Assembly: GCA_947172415.1 (NCBI GenBank)
Contig: OX359195.1
Coordinates: 6,875,001-6,939,000, forward strand
Direction: 5' to 3'
DNA from: Chondrosia reniformis
Lineage: Eukaryota > Porifera > Demospongiae > Chondrillida > Chondrillidae
Length of the DNA stretch: 64,000 nucleotides
In this document: positions 1 through 13,200 of the stretch, one piece after another
Layout: every line of letters begins with the position of its first letter
Numbering within the stretch: the stretch's first letter is position 1
Notes under the pieces: generated by a model
Seen by the model: the letters and a program-made list of their open reading frames with translations, nothing else
Told to the model about the DNA's origin: nothing
Database searches by the model: none
Translations under genes and position numbers: made by a program

Positions 1-1918
1 TAAATCTGACATCTTCCAAAATGCTTGTGCCCTAAGCCCTGGCTCGTTTATGACAGACCGTTGCCATAGTGATGGGAAGAGGTCCAACCCCACAGCCTCG
101 TTATAGAGAGCATCTGCCTGTGTCACAGAATGGAAATGTGTTAGATTGAGCCATGTATGTACGCATGTACATTAACTGGGTTCCAGGCTTATGTCGTATC
201 AAGGATAGCATGGTATACCCAGAAAAAAATATCTAGGCATGGAATATATTGCTTGATCTCGGCTAGAGGACTTATATGGTGCAGTGCTTGTAACAAAAGT
301 TGGCTCCTTATTATGATGTCAAAAAGTATATTTTTCATCATATAGCCTTTATACAAATCCCAAATAAGGAAACCTTCCATATAATGTCCTTTATAACCCC
401 TTAACCCTAGGCCACATAAGAGCTTAGGTGGTGATGAAATAACTATTGTGACTTCATACTTTATAATAAGGAGCTGCATTCCTCATGGACTAAAGGAGAG
501 AAGACATTATCAGTGATAGGGCAGTTAATTAGGTACCTACCTCACTCTTCCTCCCCAGCCTGGTAAGGGCATCACCAGCAAAGCTATAAAATTTAGGATC
601 TTTCCTAATGTCTTCTGAATTTCTTATTCCCTGCATGATGAGTGGTAGTGCTTCATTCATATTCCCCTCCACCATCAGCAAGTAGCCCTTGTATGCCTTG
701 ATATTACTGTTACCTTTCCACAGGGTCAGAGCCTTTTCAACCTGCCTTCTTGCTTCTTTGAACTGTTTAGCCTTGATAAGCTCAACCACAAGTAGTGTCA
801 TGAATGCAGGATTGTCAGGCTGTATCTCAGTTAGCTTTTTTGCGGCTCTGACAGCCAACTCAATTTGACTATTTCTTAGTGCTGGTTCCATGATTCTTGA
901 TAATGCCATCACTTTAAAGTCCTTAGATGAAAGGATTGAATCAAATCCTACCTTTTCATAAGCTAGCAAACATTCCTTGTACAGTGAGGCACTCAACTTC
1001 TCCTCGGAAAGATGACACAAAGCCTCGGCAGCACCAAACTGCGCCCTCACACTTTGAGGGAATTCCTGTAATATCTCATTAAATTTATCCAGGGCCTCCT
1101 GGTACCAGCCCAGCTGGAGGAACCTGTCTCCTGAGAGAATATCTATAACGAAGGGCCTATCCTGATCTCCTGTTGGTATGGGACGCTGAAGAGGGCGGAC
1201 TTTCGAGAGATCTACTTCCTGGACCAGAGGCTTCTGTTTTGGCAGTGGAGGATCAGTGTCTAAAGGAAATGAAGGAAAAACTAATTAAGTATTGCATAAC
1301 ACAATTCTCAAGTACTATCAAACTAATGAAATATGTTATGCAAGAAACAGCTGTCTAGCCCAGAGGAAAGAAGATACGCAAGTAGGAAGAAGATAAGGAG
1401 AGAATTCTTGTATCCTCATTTCAAAGCTCTCACTAGGTTTAGTTCCCTAAATATGTAAGTAGATGTAGTATGTAGGAATATGGTGTGGCAGATTATACAT
1501 TTTAAGCAGGGTTTCCCTATTGCCAAATAAGGATTAACAGTTGGAGGGATTCCCCAAAGTAATGAAAATGTTGTACTTGAAGGTTTCATAAGAGTGGACA
1601 CATAATAGTGGTAAATCACTCTATCTTACTGTATTATAGCTTATATACTCAGGTAAGGGGATAAAGTTAATAATTCCTGGACTCCATTTTTGTGTATTAT
1701 GCAACTGACCTCTAACTTTTGGATAAGATTTTGGTTTTGGCATTTCAGTGGATCGAACTTTGTCCGTTTTGACTGCTCTCATGGCAGACTTTGGAGGTGG
1801 TAGAGTTGTGCAATAGTATATGACAAGCATGGCCAACACTGTGAGAATGCCAAACGATATCCACTTAAACTTTTCAAATGTGGTCCATTGATGAATCTCA
1901 TAATATCTCTCTTGTGAC
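1..1918 (-). CDS. ASPH: Aspartyl/asparaginyl beta-hydroxylase (partial; TM and TPR exons, 3' end off window)
   Basis: Exons on the minus strand: 1710-1918, 541-1258 and 1-117 (continuing beyond the window); all junctions are GT-AG and in phase. The first visible exon has a single membrane anchor (FEKFKWISFGILTVLAMLV) followed by a short lysine/proline-rich linker, as in type II ER-membrane ASPH. The second exon is a run of TPR-like helices (for example WYQEALDKFNEILQEFPQS, then FYSFAGDALTRLGRKSE). The last visible exon reads LFPSLWQRS, which matches the stretch leading into the catalytic domain of animal ASPH. The family hydroxylates Asp/Asn in EGF-like domains in the ER lumen using Fe(II) and 2-oxoglutarate. 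The JmjC-like catalytic exons would lie left of position 1, so activity cannot be judged. The acceptor at 1919 shows at least one more upstream exon with the start codon, which I could not place. Confidence 0.85.
1343..1500. repeat. Interspersed repeat family a, copy 1
   Basis: Lies in the ASPH intron. It shares blocks such as GAAACAGCTGTCT and AAAGCTCTC(A/T)C(T/C)AGGTTTAGT with 8790-8965 and 10590-10765, all in the same orientation. No coding capacity. Probably a short non-autonomous element (SINE or MITE); edges are approximate. Confidence 0.6.
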
Positions 1919-2909
1919 CTATCTACTTATACAATTGAAAAAAAAACAGACAAACATTATATGTACATCAACAATGCTACCCTATCCACACACACTAGAC
2001 AATAGAATGCAGAGGTCTAGGATACTATACTGGGATATTCTAGGATACTATATCAGGATAACTCAGGATACACTAGAATACTAAACAGCAAATGGACTGT
2101 GGCTGGTACACTTTGTGGGGAGGATCCCTACTTTCCGATGCTTGCAAATAAATTGAACAATTATATTTCGTATATTCCACAGATTATCCGAGCACTAGAG
2201 ACCTAGTATATCATGTAATGGGGTCAAAGTACAGTGGCACTTATCAGTAGAACATTCAATGGAGTAGAAAATATTGACAACCACAATTTTCAATTTTAAA
2301 CATATCTTTTAGGTCAATTGAAATGCAATGTGGTTTTATGCCAGTCGTATGTACGTACATCATTTCAGTAAGTACTTTCCTTTCCATACATGCCCATGCG
2401 ACATAGCCCATAATTACTAGACAACTTATATCAATTTATTCATGCAATCACAGTAATAGAGATGGTCTGATTGCCTATTTCGGTAGATTTCAATGATCCT
2501 AATCCGATTATACAGATTGCTGAGTTCGTGTATTATCGAATGACATGCTACACAAACCTTTTGAGTTGCTGCTAGCGGTCCTCTTATCTTTATCCTCTTT
2601 CAGGTCGGGTTCAGCTCTATGTAATTTTCCGCCTCTCCTGTTCATCGCAACCATATCTGGGCTACTTCAGCTCCCAAGAACCCAGAGAGAGATAGAGGTT
2701 CGCGTGCACGGATGTGTAGTGAGGAAGTCCCTTGGTGTGCTATGTTATGAATATCATTATATGGGCGGAAGGCATCCAGCCCTTGTATGGGACTAATGAA
2801 TTGCTAAAAATAGTATATGACGTAAGGGTCGCCACGTTGGCAATGTACTCGTATGCTGGGTTGACTAGAGGATTGCTAAGCAGGCTAAAATGAGACAACA
2901 CAATACCAG
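1919..2909. other. Gene-free stretch between ASPH and ARF
   Basis: No convincing exon. It contains low-complexity near-repeats of AGGATACTAT around 1978-2085 and a bZIP/CRE-like TGACGTAA at 2818-2825, about 90 bp upstream of the ARF TATA box. The missing first exon of ASPH should lie here or beyond. Confidence 0.5.
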
Positions 2910-2943
2910 TATAAATAGGATGAACTGTAGTTTTTCTTCAGTT
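2910..2943 (+). promoter_or_regulatory. TATA-Inr core promoter of the ARF gene
   Basis: TATAAATA at 2910-2917 is followed about 28-30 bp downstream by an initiator-like TCAGTT at 2938-2943, the usual spacing for a Pol II TATA/Inr promoter. The ARF start codon lies about 50 bp further on, implying a short 5' UTR without an intron. Confidence 0.5.
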
Positions 2944-2980
2944 AGAAACTGAGGAAGAACTTTGAATCAAAAAAAGTTGA

Positions 2981-3571
<591 letters not shown>

Positions 3572-3876
3572 ACCTAGCTATTTAAGACACATCATTTTAA
3601 CATAATTGATCACTAAATGTCAATTTTTGTCCCTGTACCATGTACATTCACACAATATATATACATGCTTTAAATTTGTCTTTGTACAGTAACTCATTTC
3701 CAAGTTATTTTCTCTATATGAGATCAAGATCTTTATTAATTGAAATAGGTGTATAATTATGATTCAATGAATGCAAATTGCAATACACACAAAGACTGTA
3801 TATGTAAAAGAAAAAGTACTCTTGAACCAAAGTTTGCTGTTTTGCAAAATTGTCTTAATTGATGTTAATATCACAG

Positions 3877-6800
3877 TTAAATGATCATCACTAGTTCAAT
3901 CCTTTCCTTTAGCGTCCCTTTGGAGTTTTGGGTGTCTGAAAAACCACCACCAACTATGAAGCTAGTGGCATTGAATTCTCCAACCCAGGCACATATCCTT
4001 GGCTCCGTAATCTGCCCTACCCACTTCCAATGCTTCAAGGTGGAGTTATACTTGTATATAAGCCCATATGGAAATTTTTCTATGTCTCTTCCACTGACAA
4101 TAATTGGATCAACTGAACTCTTCAGCATTACAGATCTGAAAAGGGGTGTATCGGCAATTCTTTCCCATGAGTGGATGGGTGAGTTGTGGCAGACATTTCA
4201 GCTTCTTCAAGGAGCACTTGCCTCAAGATGCTCCAGCTGAATCTCCAAGTCATATTGCTAGCTTTTGTGGGTTTGTAGGCTGTTGATCCACCGGATATAT
4301 AAATGTAGTTACTGCAGATAGCCATACTGTGCATCATTAGTGTGACTGGGAGGCAGAGATGGCGGCACAGGGTCCATTGGAGGGTCTTCAAGTTCATCAC
4401 CTCCATAGACTGGAGAACGCTACTCTCATCTCCATATACCCCTCCACAGGCAATCAGAAAGCCATCATAACTTAGAACGGCATGACGAAATCGCTCCATG
4501 GTCATTGGAGGGAATACATAATCCCACAAGTTGCCATCATCAATCCATGAGCATAATTTGTTGGTTATCTTCTCTGTGGTTGAATCTGCACCTCCTATGA
4601 GCGTCACAAAGCCATCTACAATGGCTACTTCTGAGTCATAAATTGGAGACGGGGGTAGGTAACTCCATTTCTGATGGGTCAAGGAGTACACTTGAACCAG
4701 CTTGTCGCTCTCAGCAGACTTGGAGTATCCTCCACATAGATACAGACAGTCTCCAAGCCGGACCACATTTGCAGAGGAGACAGGAATGGGACACCTCTGT
4801 ATGGCTGTGCTGTTGCTACACAACTTGTATGATGTGGACTCTGACAAAAGTTGGGACTGGAACACCTGGAGGAATGAAACATGACATACATGTGTAGATT
4901 TATCGACTATCTTCTAGATGATTTAGAAAAAATCCCTATCATCTAATTTCCCTATCACTATATATACATAAAGAATGTTTACTGTATGGCTAAATGAGAA
5001 ACACTACTCTAAATCTTAAAATAATTCATCAGCTAGTATCAACAACTTGAAGACATTTGTAATATTTACTGAAGTCTTTACTTATCAGACGTGTCAGATA
5101 CAATTGTAGATGAAAAGGAGGACACTATTGTTAAGCATTATATATAGTACGTATATTTGTATATAGACAAATGATGTACATTCACTTACATCAGGATATT
5201 CCCATGGTGAGGATTCAACATTGTCATAGAGATTAGACGCATTACTTTGAGATGGAGAAATATTTGCAGATGTGATAGATTTAGTTTCTTCAAGCCTAAC
5301 TTCATCTGCAGTGACATAATCATCCAGCGAAGTAAGCTCCTGACACTCTGGAGTTTTTGGCCTTGTACCCACAAAATCCTAAGATGTTAGGAAGAAAATT
5401 ATGTTGTAAATTCACAAACATAAACATAAATAAATCCAATATATGGTTCCCCTTCATGCAAGCTTTGGTCTCATTAAACTACTAAATTACAACAATTTCA
5501 ACTAACATTCTTAAATTGCTGATATATCTTACTTTTTCTTCTAATGCACAAAGAAGCTTTCTGTAAAGTTGTGCAGCATTTGGGCGTTGAGTGTAATCAT
5601 CTTTCAAACAGTTCAAGACAAGAGGCTTTAGAGGGTGTAGCTCAGAAATGAGATTAATCTCCTTTTCTCTTCGCTGCACTTCAGGAACGTATCCTATTCC
5701 AAACTGGTTAGATGATGGCGGACGTTGGGTGGCTATTTCTCCCATGACAACACCCATTGAAAAAATGTCAACTTTTTCATTATAATGGGGAGGGTCTCTA
5801 AGGGCTTCCGGAGGCATGAACATTACGGCACCAGGCTGCATGCTAGTGAAGTACATTGCGTAATCAGCCTTTATTTTTGACTGACCTACACATATACATT
5901 AGAGATGGAAGAGATGTGAAACAGGATAGAGGATGAATTAAATATACATACTTATGTACAAAATGACTAGCTGTTGGACATATTAAAACAATAAAAACAA
6001 CATACACAAAAAGTGAAGCTGTTGTAAATTAAATGAAAACTGTTAGTACATTTCATTTGCATGTAGAATGTACATACAGTAGATACTCTTTCAGAACACA
6101 GATGTTTCAATTTGCAACTGCAGTTAGTATGAGTATTATAGGTAACCTTAGTAAGTGGTGAAAAGTAATAAAGTAGGTGCTTTAATTGACTTTACTCCAG
6201 TATATATAAGCTTCTATTACATTAATCCTTTGCTGAAAATTGAGTTAGTTACATCTCAAGTATCTCTTATTATTGATTAGTATAATGTGTGCGCATATAC
6301 ACTAGAGATAAGTAGCTTAGATAACTCATTCTATGCTATTACCGGATTGACCTAATGTAACATACCACAGATACGGTTTTACAGAAAGGAATATCAAGAA
6401 ACATTTTGATATGCAGGGACTCCTACACGTGTTGCAACACAATGAACTATTAATATAAATCAAAACCAGATATATTGTTTACCCAGATCTCCAATTTTCA
6501 CCAAACCGTCTTGAGTAATCATAATATTTTTGTCTGTTAGATCGCGATGGACTATAGGTGGTTTAAGCCCGTGTAGAAAGCGTAGCCCGCGTGCCACGCT
6601 AATTGCAATCTCTAACTGACGCTGAACGGAGAGCCGGCCTTTCATTCTTTGAAGAAAGTCGTAAAGGTTTTCTGCCATTCTCTCCATTGCCATAAGTGGC
6701 TCCCTCGATCTAGGGTCTGTGAATTCTCCCAGAAATTTAACGATATGCGGATGATCGATGTCCTTCAGCATTTGGCACTCCTTCTGGAACTGGTGGAGCA

Positions 6801-6984
6801 AGTACGAGTCTTGTCTCGTCAGCTCTCCATCGGGCGGAGCAATAAGGACGTTGTGTAAACGTTTTACGGCAACCGAGCGGCCCCCTAGTGTTCCTTCATA
6901 TACCGCACCGTAGCCTCCGCGTGCTATCTCTTGGCTGGAAACGCTCAATTCCCAGTCACCAGTACTTTCTTCTACAGTGGACAT
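3877..6984 (-). CDS. TKL-type protein kinase fused to Kelch propeller (apparent frameshift)
   Basis: Exons 6483-6984, 5533-5885, 5190-5378 and 3877-4865; about 677 aa. Start at 6984 (MSTVEES). Kinase features: glycine loop ARGGYGAVYEG (21-31), VAVK Lys41, alpha-C Glu69, catalytic HRDLTDKN (146-153) and DLG in place of DFG (Asp166), then MPPEA as the APE-like motif. All catalytic residues are present, so it is probably active. A linker of about 60 residues follows, rich in acidic and Ser/Thr residues and containing Tyr in NLYDN and EYPD. Then come Kelch repeats recognised by GG doublets and spaced Trp/Tyr (LYLCGG, FVTLIGG, FLIACGG, YIYISGG, FIVGGG). Within the last exon the Kelch reading frame jumps near 4190-4200, at a run of A residues in GCTGAAATG; adding one base joins both halves and restores the exon phase. 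This may be a real frameshift or a sequence error. Confidence 0.85.
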
Positions 6985-7245
6985 ATTGACTCGCGGCCGC
7001 ACTGACCACACCCTTCGTCTCTCTACGGAGAGGAACACTACTATATTTAATCCCACGCTAATTGCTTCGATAATTAGATACGATAAATTTGCTAGGCTTA
7101 GATAAGGCTCCTGGTAGGCGTATGACAACGTATCCTATAAATATTATGTATGAATGATTAATACACTAAAGTCCATATAGCTATATTGTGTTCATGTTAA
7201 GTACATAGTCTATGTAATAATAGTATAAGTGCTTCAGATCCGGCA

Positions 7246-7731
7246 TTATTCTTCATCAGAATCATCATCGATGACTACTTTTCTAACTTTCTTGTGTCCC
7301 TTGGTTGGAGTGCAAGATGATGATCCAGATTCACTGAAGGACCCATTAGGTGAGATGTCAGTATTTGAAGGCTGTAGGCTTGAAGAAGACTCCGCTTCTT
7401 CACAGTCCGTTGGATTACTAGTCGGAGAACAGATTTTTATAAAGGACTTGAGATCCTTTTGCCATGCGGGAACTGGCCATATCTTTGCCTGAAAGCCAGG
7501 TTGCTTGCCTTTTTTAGAAATGCCTCTGGAACTAGCTGAAATTGAACTACTTCCGGAAGACGATGACCCGAGAATCTTCCGGGGCGCTCTGGCTACCACA
7601 GCTGAATAGCAGAGAAGATGGATAAAGTCAACGCGAGATTATTTGTTAGAAAAATTAGCCCACTAACCTTTCCGTCCAGCTGAAGATGAAGAAGAAGATC
7701 CAGTAGAAGATTCCGCTCTGGTACGTACCAT
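7246..7731 (-). CDS. PCLAF: PCNA-associated factor (PCLAF/p15PAF)
   Basis: Two exons, 7668-7731 and 7246-7601, sum to 420 nt (139 aa; human about 111). The N-terminus MVRTRAES and the block VVARAPRKILGSS closely match the PCLAF family signature. The PIP-box-like motif is QKDLKSFI (69-76), with Ile replacing the second aromatic of a canonical QxxhxxFF box. The C-terminus ends in an acidic tail (DDDSDEE). PCLAF is an intrinsically disordered protein that threads through PCNA in replication and translesion synthesis. No KEN box is apparent. The gene is compact, with a 66-bp intron, and starts only about 160 bp from the end of the coiled-coil gene on the same strand. Confidence 0.85.
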
Positions 7732-7887
7732 GATTAAACTAGAAGAATATAATCCTCTCAAAGAGCAAATCACTTTATTCAATTTAGCGCCAAAGATACA
7801 ACTCTAATCACGTGACAACGTGACCATTCTATCACGTGACCAAAGTTGAGCCCAAAAATCATTAATTTTCATTAAAAAATTGTTCAT

Positions 7888-10075
7888 TTAAGATAAAACG
7901 GGTGGCGCATCCAGTTTTCCTTGGACTTTCTTTATTTGGGCTTGTACCTCTTCAAGCTCCTTCTGAAGAGTTGTCATATCTTCCTTGTGCTTGTCAGAGA
8001 GTTGTTGTCTGCCTGTATCAATCTTCTCCGTATATCCCTTCAAGTCTCTGGTTAATGTTTCCAAATCCTCTTCAGCCAGTTTCTGAGAAAATAAAATAAC
8101 TGTTAACTTAGAAGTATATTGTTGCACATACTCTATAGTGACATCTACATCAAAAGTCACATAAGAGGTGACTACATAAAATTTATAGATAGACTATTCT
8201 AAATTTATGGAGTCTCTGTGACTTTTGATGTAGATGCCACTATAGAGTATATAGAGTATTAGGTCACTAATGTAATTGGATTGTGGACATGCAGGTTTTA
8301 CAAAACATCTAAAAGATGAGGAAAATAGAGGAAACTTTACAAATGTCAATATACCAAGTTAAAAATAAGAGTGACATGTTTTCATGTCATAAATACCATA
8401 TTAAGCAGTGTCTGTCCCTCCTTGATCAGATTCTCACATTTTGAAGTAAGTTCATTAGCTATATGCGAGAAGAAGGAACGGAACACTAACAACTGTCTCT
8501 GCATCTAGATAAGTTTGCAGTTAGAAGAATCCCAATCATCTAACTCAGTTGCCATCTAAAGAAATGCTTACTCTTCAATAAGACAGTATCCAACAGAGGG
8601 CTTTCCTGAAATACACCTGGCAGGTGGTCAATCTGTATCACTTCATTCATCCTCTCACAGTCATCTAGAGACTGTCTGTCTGAATCTCCTCTTCTGCCCT
8701 GTAGTAATAAAGCATATCTAAAGAATTAGACATACAGGATACATAGGATTCACCAAAGAAAAAGACAAAGACTCCCAGGATCACTGATGAAGGGTGGAAT
8801 TCCCAGAAACAGCTGTCTGACCCAGTGGAGAAGAAGATGAAAGAAAGGATAAGAAGAAGGAAGGACCTGTATCTTCATCCAAAGCTCTCTCCAGGTTTAG
8901 TTCCCCTATAGGCTTTTTTTATAGAATAGGCACAGCATGTAGGAAAATGTTGTATTAAATTTTTCATGAAGAATTAGGGGACTTGAAAGATCTGAAGCTT
9001 ATCATAAAGCTTTGATGTCTCATCATTCAACTCTGGATTTTACCCCACCCACTCATGTCTCCTAAGGAGCATAATAAGCAAAGGGCGGAACCGAAATCTG
9101 TTTGTTGGGAACCAAAGTCTCCCCACACGTAGCCACTTATAGAGATGGTCGAGCCATAGACAGCTGTTTTGTCCTTATTAGGACTCATCAGTATGGTATA
9201 TGATGGAAGGATTGGAAGTTTGAGTGGCTAGACTTACATGATTGAATTTTATTTTTAACAAAATTTATAGCATTATAACATAAATTGGCTTAGTACAGTA
9301 GTAACTGGTTAACAAATAATCAACTGGTACAAGGCAATTCTTTCTCATTATCAGTACTTCTTCTTGTTAACTGTATGAATATTTCAACATTATTCAAGAT
9401 ATAAAGTTCATAAAAAGGTATACAAAACACAGAAACACTTAAAAGAAATCCTCTAACCTCTGTTAGTAGTGTATTGTGGTTACAGAAGTATTTTCTAAAT
9501 CTAAAAGTGTTTTCATGCAGGTATATGTACGGTTTGATTCAAAATATACATTTAAAATGGTAAGGGTTTTTGCAAGGAAAATCGAGTAACATCGATGGCA
9601 AGCCTATATTCAAGTAGTACATGGATGGAATCCAGACACTATAAATATAAAAGTATTTTCTATTGGCTAATAACTCGAGTTGGATTTATAAACAAATTCT
9701 AGATAAACAAGTCACTATTATACACAATGTCATGCGAAAAGGGTACACAATAGCTAAATACATAATATAAATGTGCTTGAATATTAATGTGATATGACAA
9801 TATGAGATACAACATCTCCTCATAGGATGTTGCATCTCACTATATATGACCATAGGCAACGAATGAAGTAGTGTATCCTTAATAAGCATTGTACCTCAAA
9901 TTCTTTTACAAAATATTGGTAAGTGCTCTGAAGGTATCCTCTGTGGTTGAATAGTCGATTGTATATCGCACCAACATCTGTGTGGTAATATTATATAGAC
10001 TGTAAATACGTACCACGCAAAGCTCGGCTATGTGTGACAGTATTATCTTACCTTGTAGCATGTTATCGGTCGCCA
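7888..10075 (-). CDS. Unidentified coiled-coil protein (multi-exon)
   Basis: Start MATDNMLQ at 10075. Supported exons: 10052-10075, 9895-9977, 8572-8698, about 8405-8511, and 7888-8082 ending in DAPPVLS. The C-terminal part is a strong amphipathic coiled coil (AEEDLETLTRDLKGYTEKID, then a Lys/Glu/Gln-rich heptad region). The fourth exon reads RQLLVFRSFFSHIANEL. Phases agree for exons 1-3 and for the last two, but the junction between 8572 and the fourth exon does not keep frame with the obvious splice sites, so an additional small exon or different donor is likely. I do not recognise the family; a small cytoskeletal or kinetochore coiled-coil subunit is possible but unproven. The intron at 8699-9894 is filled by interspersed repeats. 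Confidence 0.5.
8128..8250. repeat. Foldback repeat: 33-bp arms, 57-bp loop
   Basis: 8128-8160 and 8218-8250 are inverted copies (arm core GTGACTTTTGATGTAGATG) with a single mismatch, forming a long hairpin in the intron of the coiled-coil gene. Likely a small MITE-like element; a hairpin RNA is a less likely alternative. Confidence 0.75.
8790..8965. repeat. Interspersed repeat family a, copy 2
   Basis: Same block order as at 1343 and 10590 (TTCCCAGAAACAGCTGTCTG, then a GA-rich stretch, then CTC-AGGTTTAGT). Intronic. Edges approximate. Confidence 0.6.
8975..9195. repeat. Interspersed repeat family b (foldback/MITE-like), copy 1
   Basis: Contains GGATTTTACCCCACCCACTC near the left and ATAGACAGCTGTTTTGTCC near the right. 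The same elements occur rearranged at 24545-24750, where the GGATTTTACC motif is present at both ends in inverted orientation. Non-coding. Confidence 0.6.
9200..9890. other. Gene-free AT-rich intron sequence
   Basis: Remainder of the large intron of the coiled-coil gene. No exon, RNA gene or further repeat seen here. Confidence 0.4.
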
Positions 10076-10258
10076 TTTTTAAACGTTACGAAACCTCTTA
10101 TATACAAAAATTGTTGAAAATTTTAGTTTTGCAATAAAGAAAAATTACTTAAATAGTCACATTTAGAACAGTGTTATAGACATTATATACCTGCTTTGGA
10201 TCTGGTGAAATAACTATATATGTATATGCCAATTGAACTGTATTTGTAGCAGAGTGCA

Positions 10259-13200
10259 CTAATCTATCTTCTCTTCTTTTAACGTCACATCCTTGGTTTT
10301 CTTCTTACTAGGTTTTAGTGGCAGGAAAAATATGAGAGCAGGAATAATCAATGGGTAATAGTAAAATCCTTTATAGACGGCCAACGAATCCCAAAAATGT
10401 GGTAGCAAGATGCTCACAGCCATTGGATGGGCCAGCAATATATTTAGAGCCCAAGTTAGAACATCATAAAACAGCTTCACTGTAGCTCCTTTGTCTATAA
10501 AGTAAGGTCTGAAGAGCCTTCTTCCCTACAGTAGGTATATAAGGTAATATTAGCTAGTAGTAGATGGACTCACAAAAGATCAAGAAGAAGTCAAGGGTCA
10601 AGGATAAAGAGTGGAATTCCCAGAAACAGCTGTCTGGCTCAGTGGAGAAGAATATGAAGACAGAAATATCCTCATCCAAAGCTCTCACTAGGTTTAGTCT
10701 CTATAGGCCCTTTACTGTAAAGTAGATGAAGCATGTTAAAGAAATGGTGTATTAGATTATTCGTGGTATTGTTACCACTAGCATGAATACAGTCTAAGTA
10801 TTCTTGTGTGCAACATTTCAGGAGATATACTTTCTGCTTCTACATCATTTAATGAACATCCTCTGACAGACTAAATAGACTAACCTTTCTCGATGCTTCT
10901 ATAAGAAATCCCAAAGGTATGAAGCAGAGGTAGTAACCTGGATAAAAGCCGTGCCAGAAAGCAGAGGCTGCAAATGTCAGCAATGTTGGTTGCCATGACA
11001 CCCGTTCATATACTACCCTATACGCAGATACAGTAACCACACACTTGCATGTTACATATAGTTCAGTCATTAATGTAACATTGGTTAAGGGAGATATACA
11101 AAAGAGAGTCTTAACTTACAAAATGTAAAATAATGCATTTAGAATTTCTTTAAATCATTATATGTTGTATTTGAACTCTAATGGATGGAACTGAAGTTCA
11201 CTAATGGAAATTCATTATCTAATGATTTGACAAAAACTGTATCCTTATAAGTGTAGAATGAGAATGTTTGCAAAGTATCTATAAACTAATAATAGCTACA
11301 GGAACGTGTGGGCTCACAGAGAAGGACAACTGTGAAGCCATTTTTTTATCATTAATCCAAATCTCTACAAATGATGGCTGCCCACTTGAGAGCTTCCAAA
11401 ACTGTTTACCTTCTCAACCATAAGGCTGATGTTATGTTCCAAGCTCCAAGCATCATCTTTGGACTAGTTGAAGTCTGCAGAAAAGAAGTACAAATGATGC
11501 CACCTTGCATAATAATACAGTAATTGCATTCAATAGTAACACACCATAAAACTGTGTATACTACAGTATATGTAGCTATCCTAAACAGCTAAATATACCT
11601 TTTCCTTGCTAATACAACAAACCTCCTAGGGAAATACACCAGAAATATACGTAGTTGAAAGAACTGTTCTAACCTCAAAAGCCAATGGATCACAGCCTTC
11701 CACCAAGTTCCAAAGGGGATAACCCTTACTATCGTAGCCATTAAATCCTAGGCCTGCTGCATTATTAATGCTTTCCTCTATAGAGAATGATATTACAAAT
11801 CAAACTGCATGAGGATTTTCAGATATACATATACGTACATACATGTAGGTGGTAGGAATGTTTCTACTAAAAGTAATCTGATCATGACACTGTATACATG
11901 TATTGTTGCTGGAACTCACCTAGTTTCCATACAAAGAAGTACTTGAAACAGGAAAGTTGACCGAAGACATACACATAACATGCATGCTGCAATAGTGAGT
12001 GAGTGGGATCTATATACATGTACAAAAAGTGAATATAGTCAATTGACAGTGTTTTGTAGATCATTTAATGTCAGTTGATGAGTTATGCATTATATTATTG
12101 ACTCAATACATTTTGGGAAATCTTTTAAGCTTTTTGAGTGTCTAAAGACACGGTTTAATGGCTAATCAATGTCATACATTTGATCTTAAAGGTCCTCTTC
12201 ACTCTCTTACCAATTACTTTCTCGGCTGTATATGTTGACACCAGTGTGGCATAGAGACTGACAAAGAATAAACTCTGAAGAAATGGCTTAAGAAATCCCA
12301 ACTGGAATTGAATAGAAGCATTTCATATTTGTGGACAATACAGTCATACATAGCTACAACCATTTCATATTTGTGGACAATACAGTCATAGCTACAACCA
12401 TTTCATATTTGTGGACAATACAGTCATAGCTACAACCATTTCATATTTGTGGACAATACAGTCATAGCTACAACCATTTCATATTTGTGGACAATACAGT
12501 CATAGCTACAACCATTTCATATTTGTGGACAATACAGTCATAGCTACAACCATATCCTTATTAATATTAACCTTCTAGAATTATATGTATATACAGTATC
12601 ATATATCTACTATAGATCTTTGGATAAGGAGCAGTGTCATCTCCTTCTCCACTGGCAAGATACACACATTAACTTTCATAATATGTGAACATATTTAAAT
12701 ATAAATAATGTACATCCTATTGTTAGAACAACAAGTTAAACTCACTACAGTTGATGGATCTTTAGAATGCACCTTACCCTGTTGAGAATTAGAAAAAAGA
12801 ATAGTTACTTAACAGATTAATTAACTTGATGAAATACATATTTCCCAAAATGTATTGAGTAGATAATATAATGTATAACCCATCAATTGACATAAAATGT
12901 TCTGCCAAGCTCAAGTTTGTGGGTGCACAGAAACCTACCATTGCAAACTTGTTGGGATTATCAACAAAGAAATTGCTTCCATCAATGAAATTTGTGTATT
13001 CCTTTAATGTACAAAAAGGTCTGGAGAGATATTGAAGAAACGTAAAGTTGTAAGAAAAATACTCAAAAACTGATGGACATTCCCTGTATGGTATACAAGA
13101 AATACAAATGACACAATATACAACACCACACTATCAGTCAGTGGTGATGCTATATCAGCCATACAGGGGGTCATACTGACTGAACAATTATTAAAGCTTA

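Noticed and set aside
2545-2796. 83-aa ORF starting MLHKPFELLLAVLLSL with a signal-peptide-like start
   Set aside because: No family resemblance, no splice context, and it lies in the likely upstream region of ARF/ASPH; not enough support for a gene.
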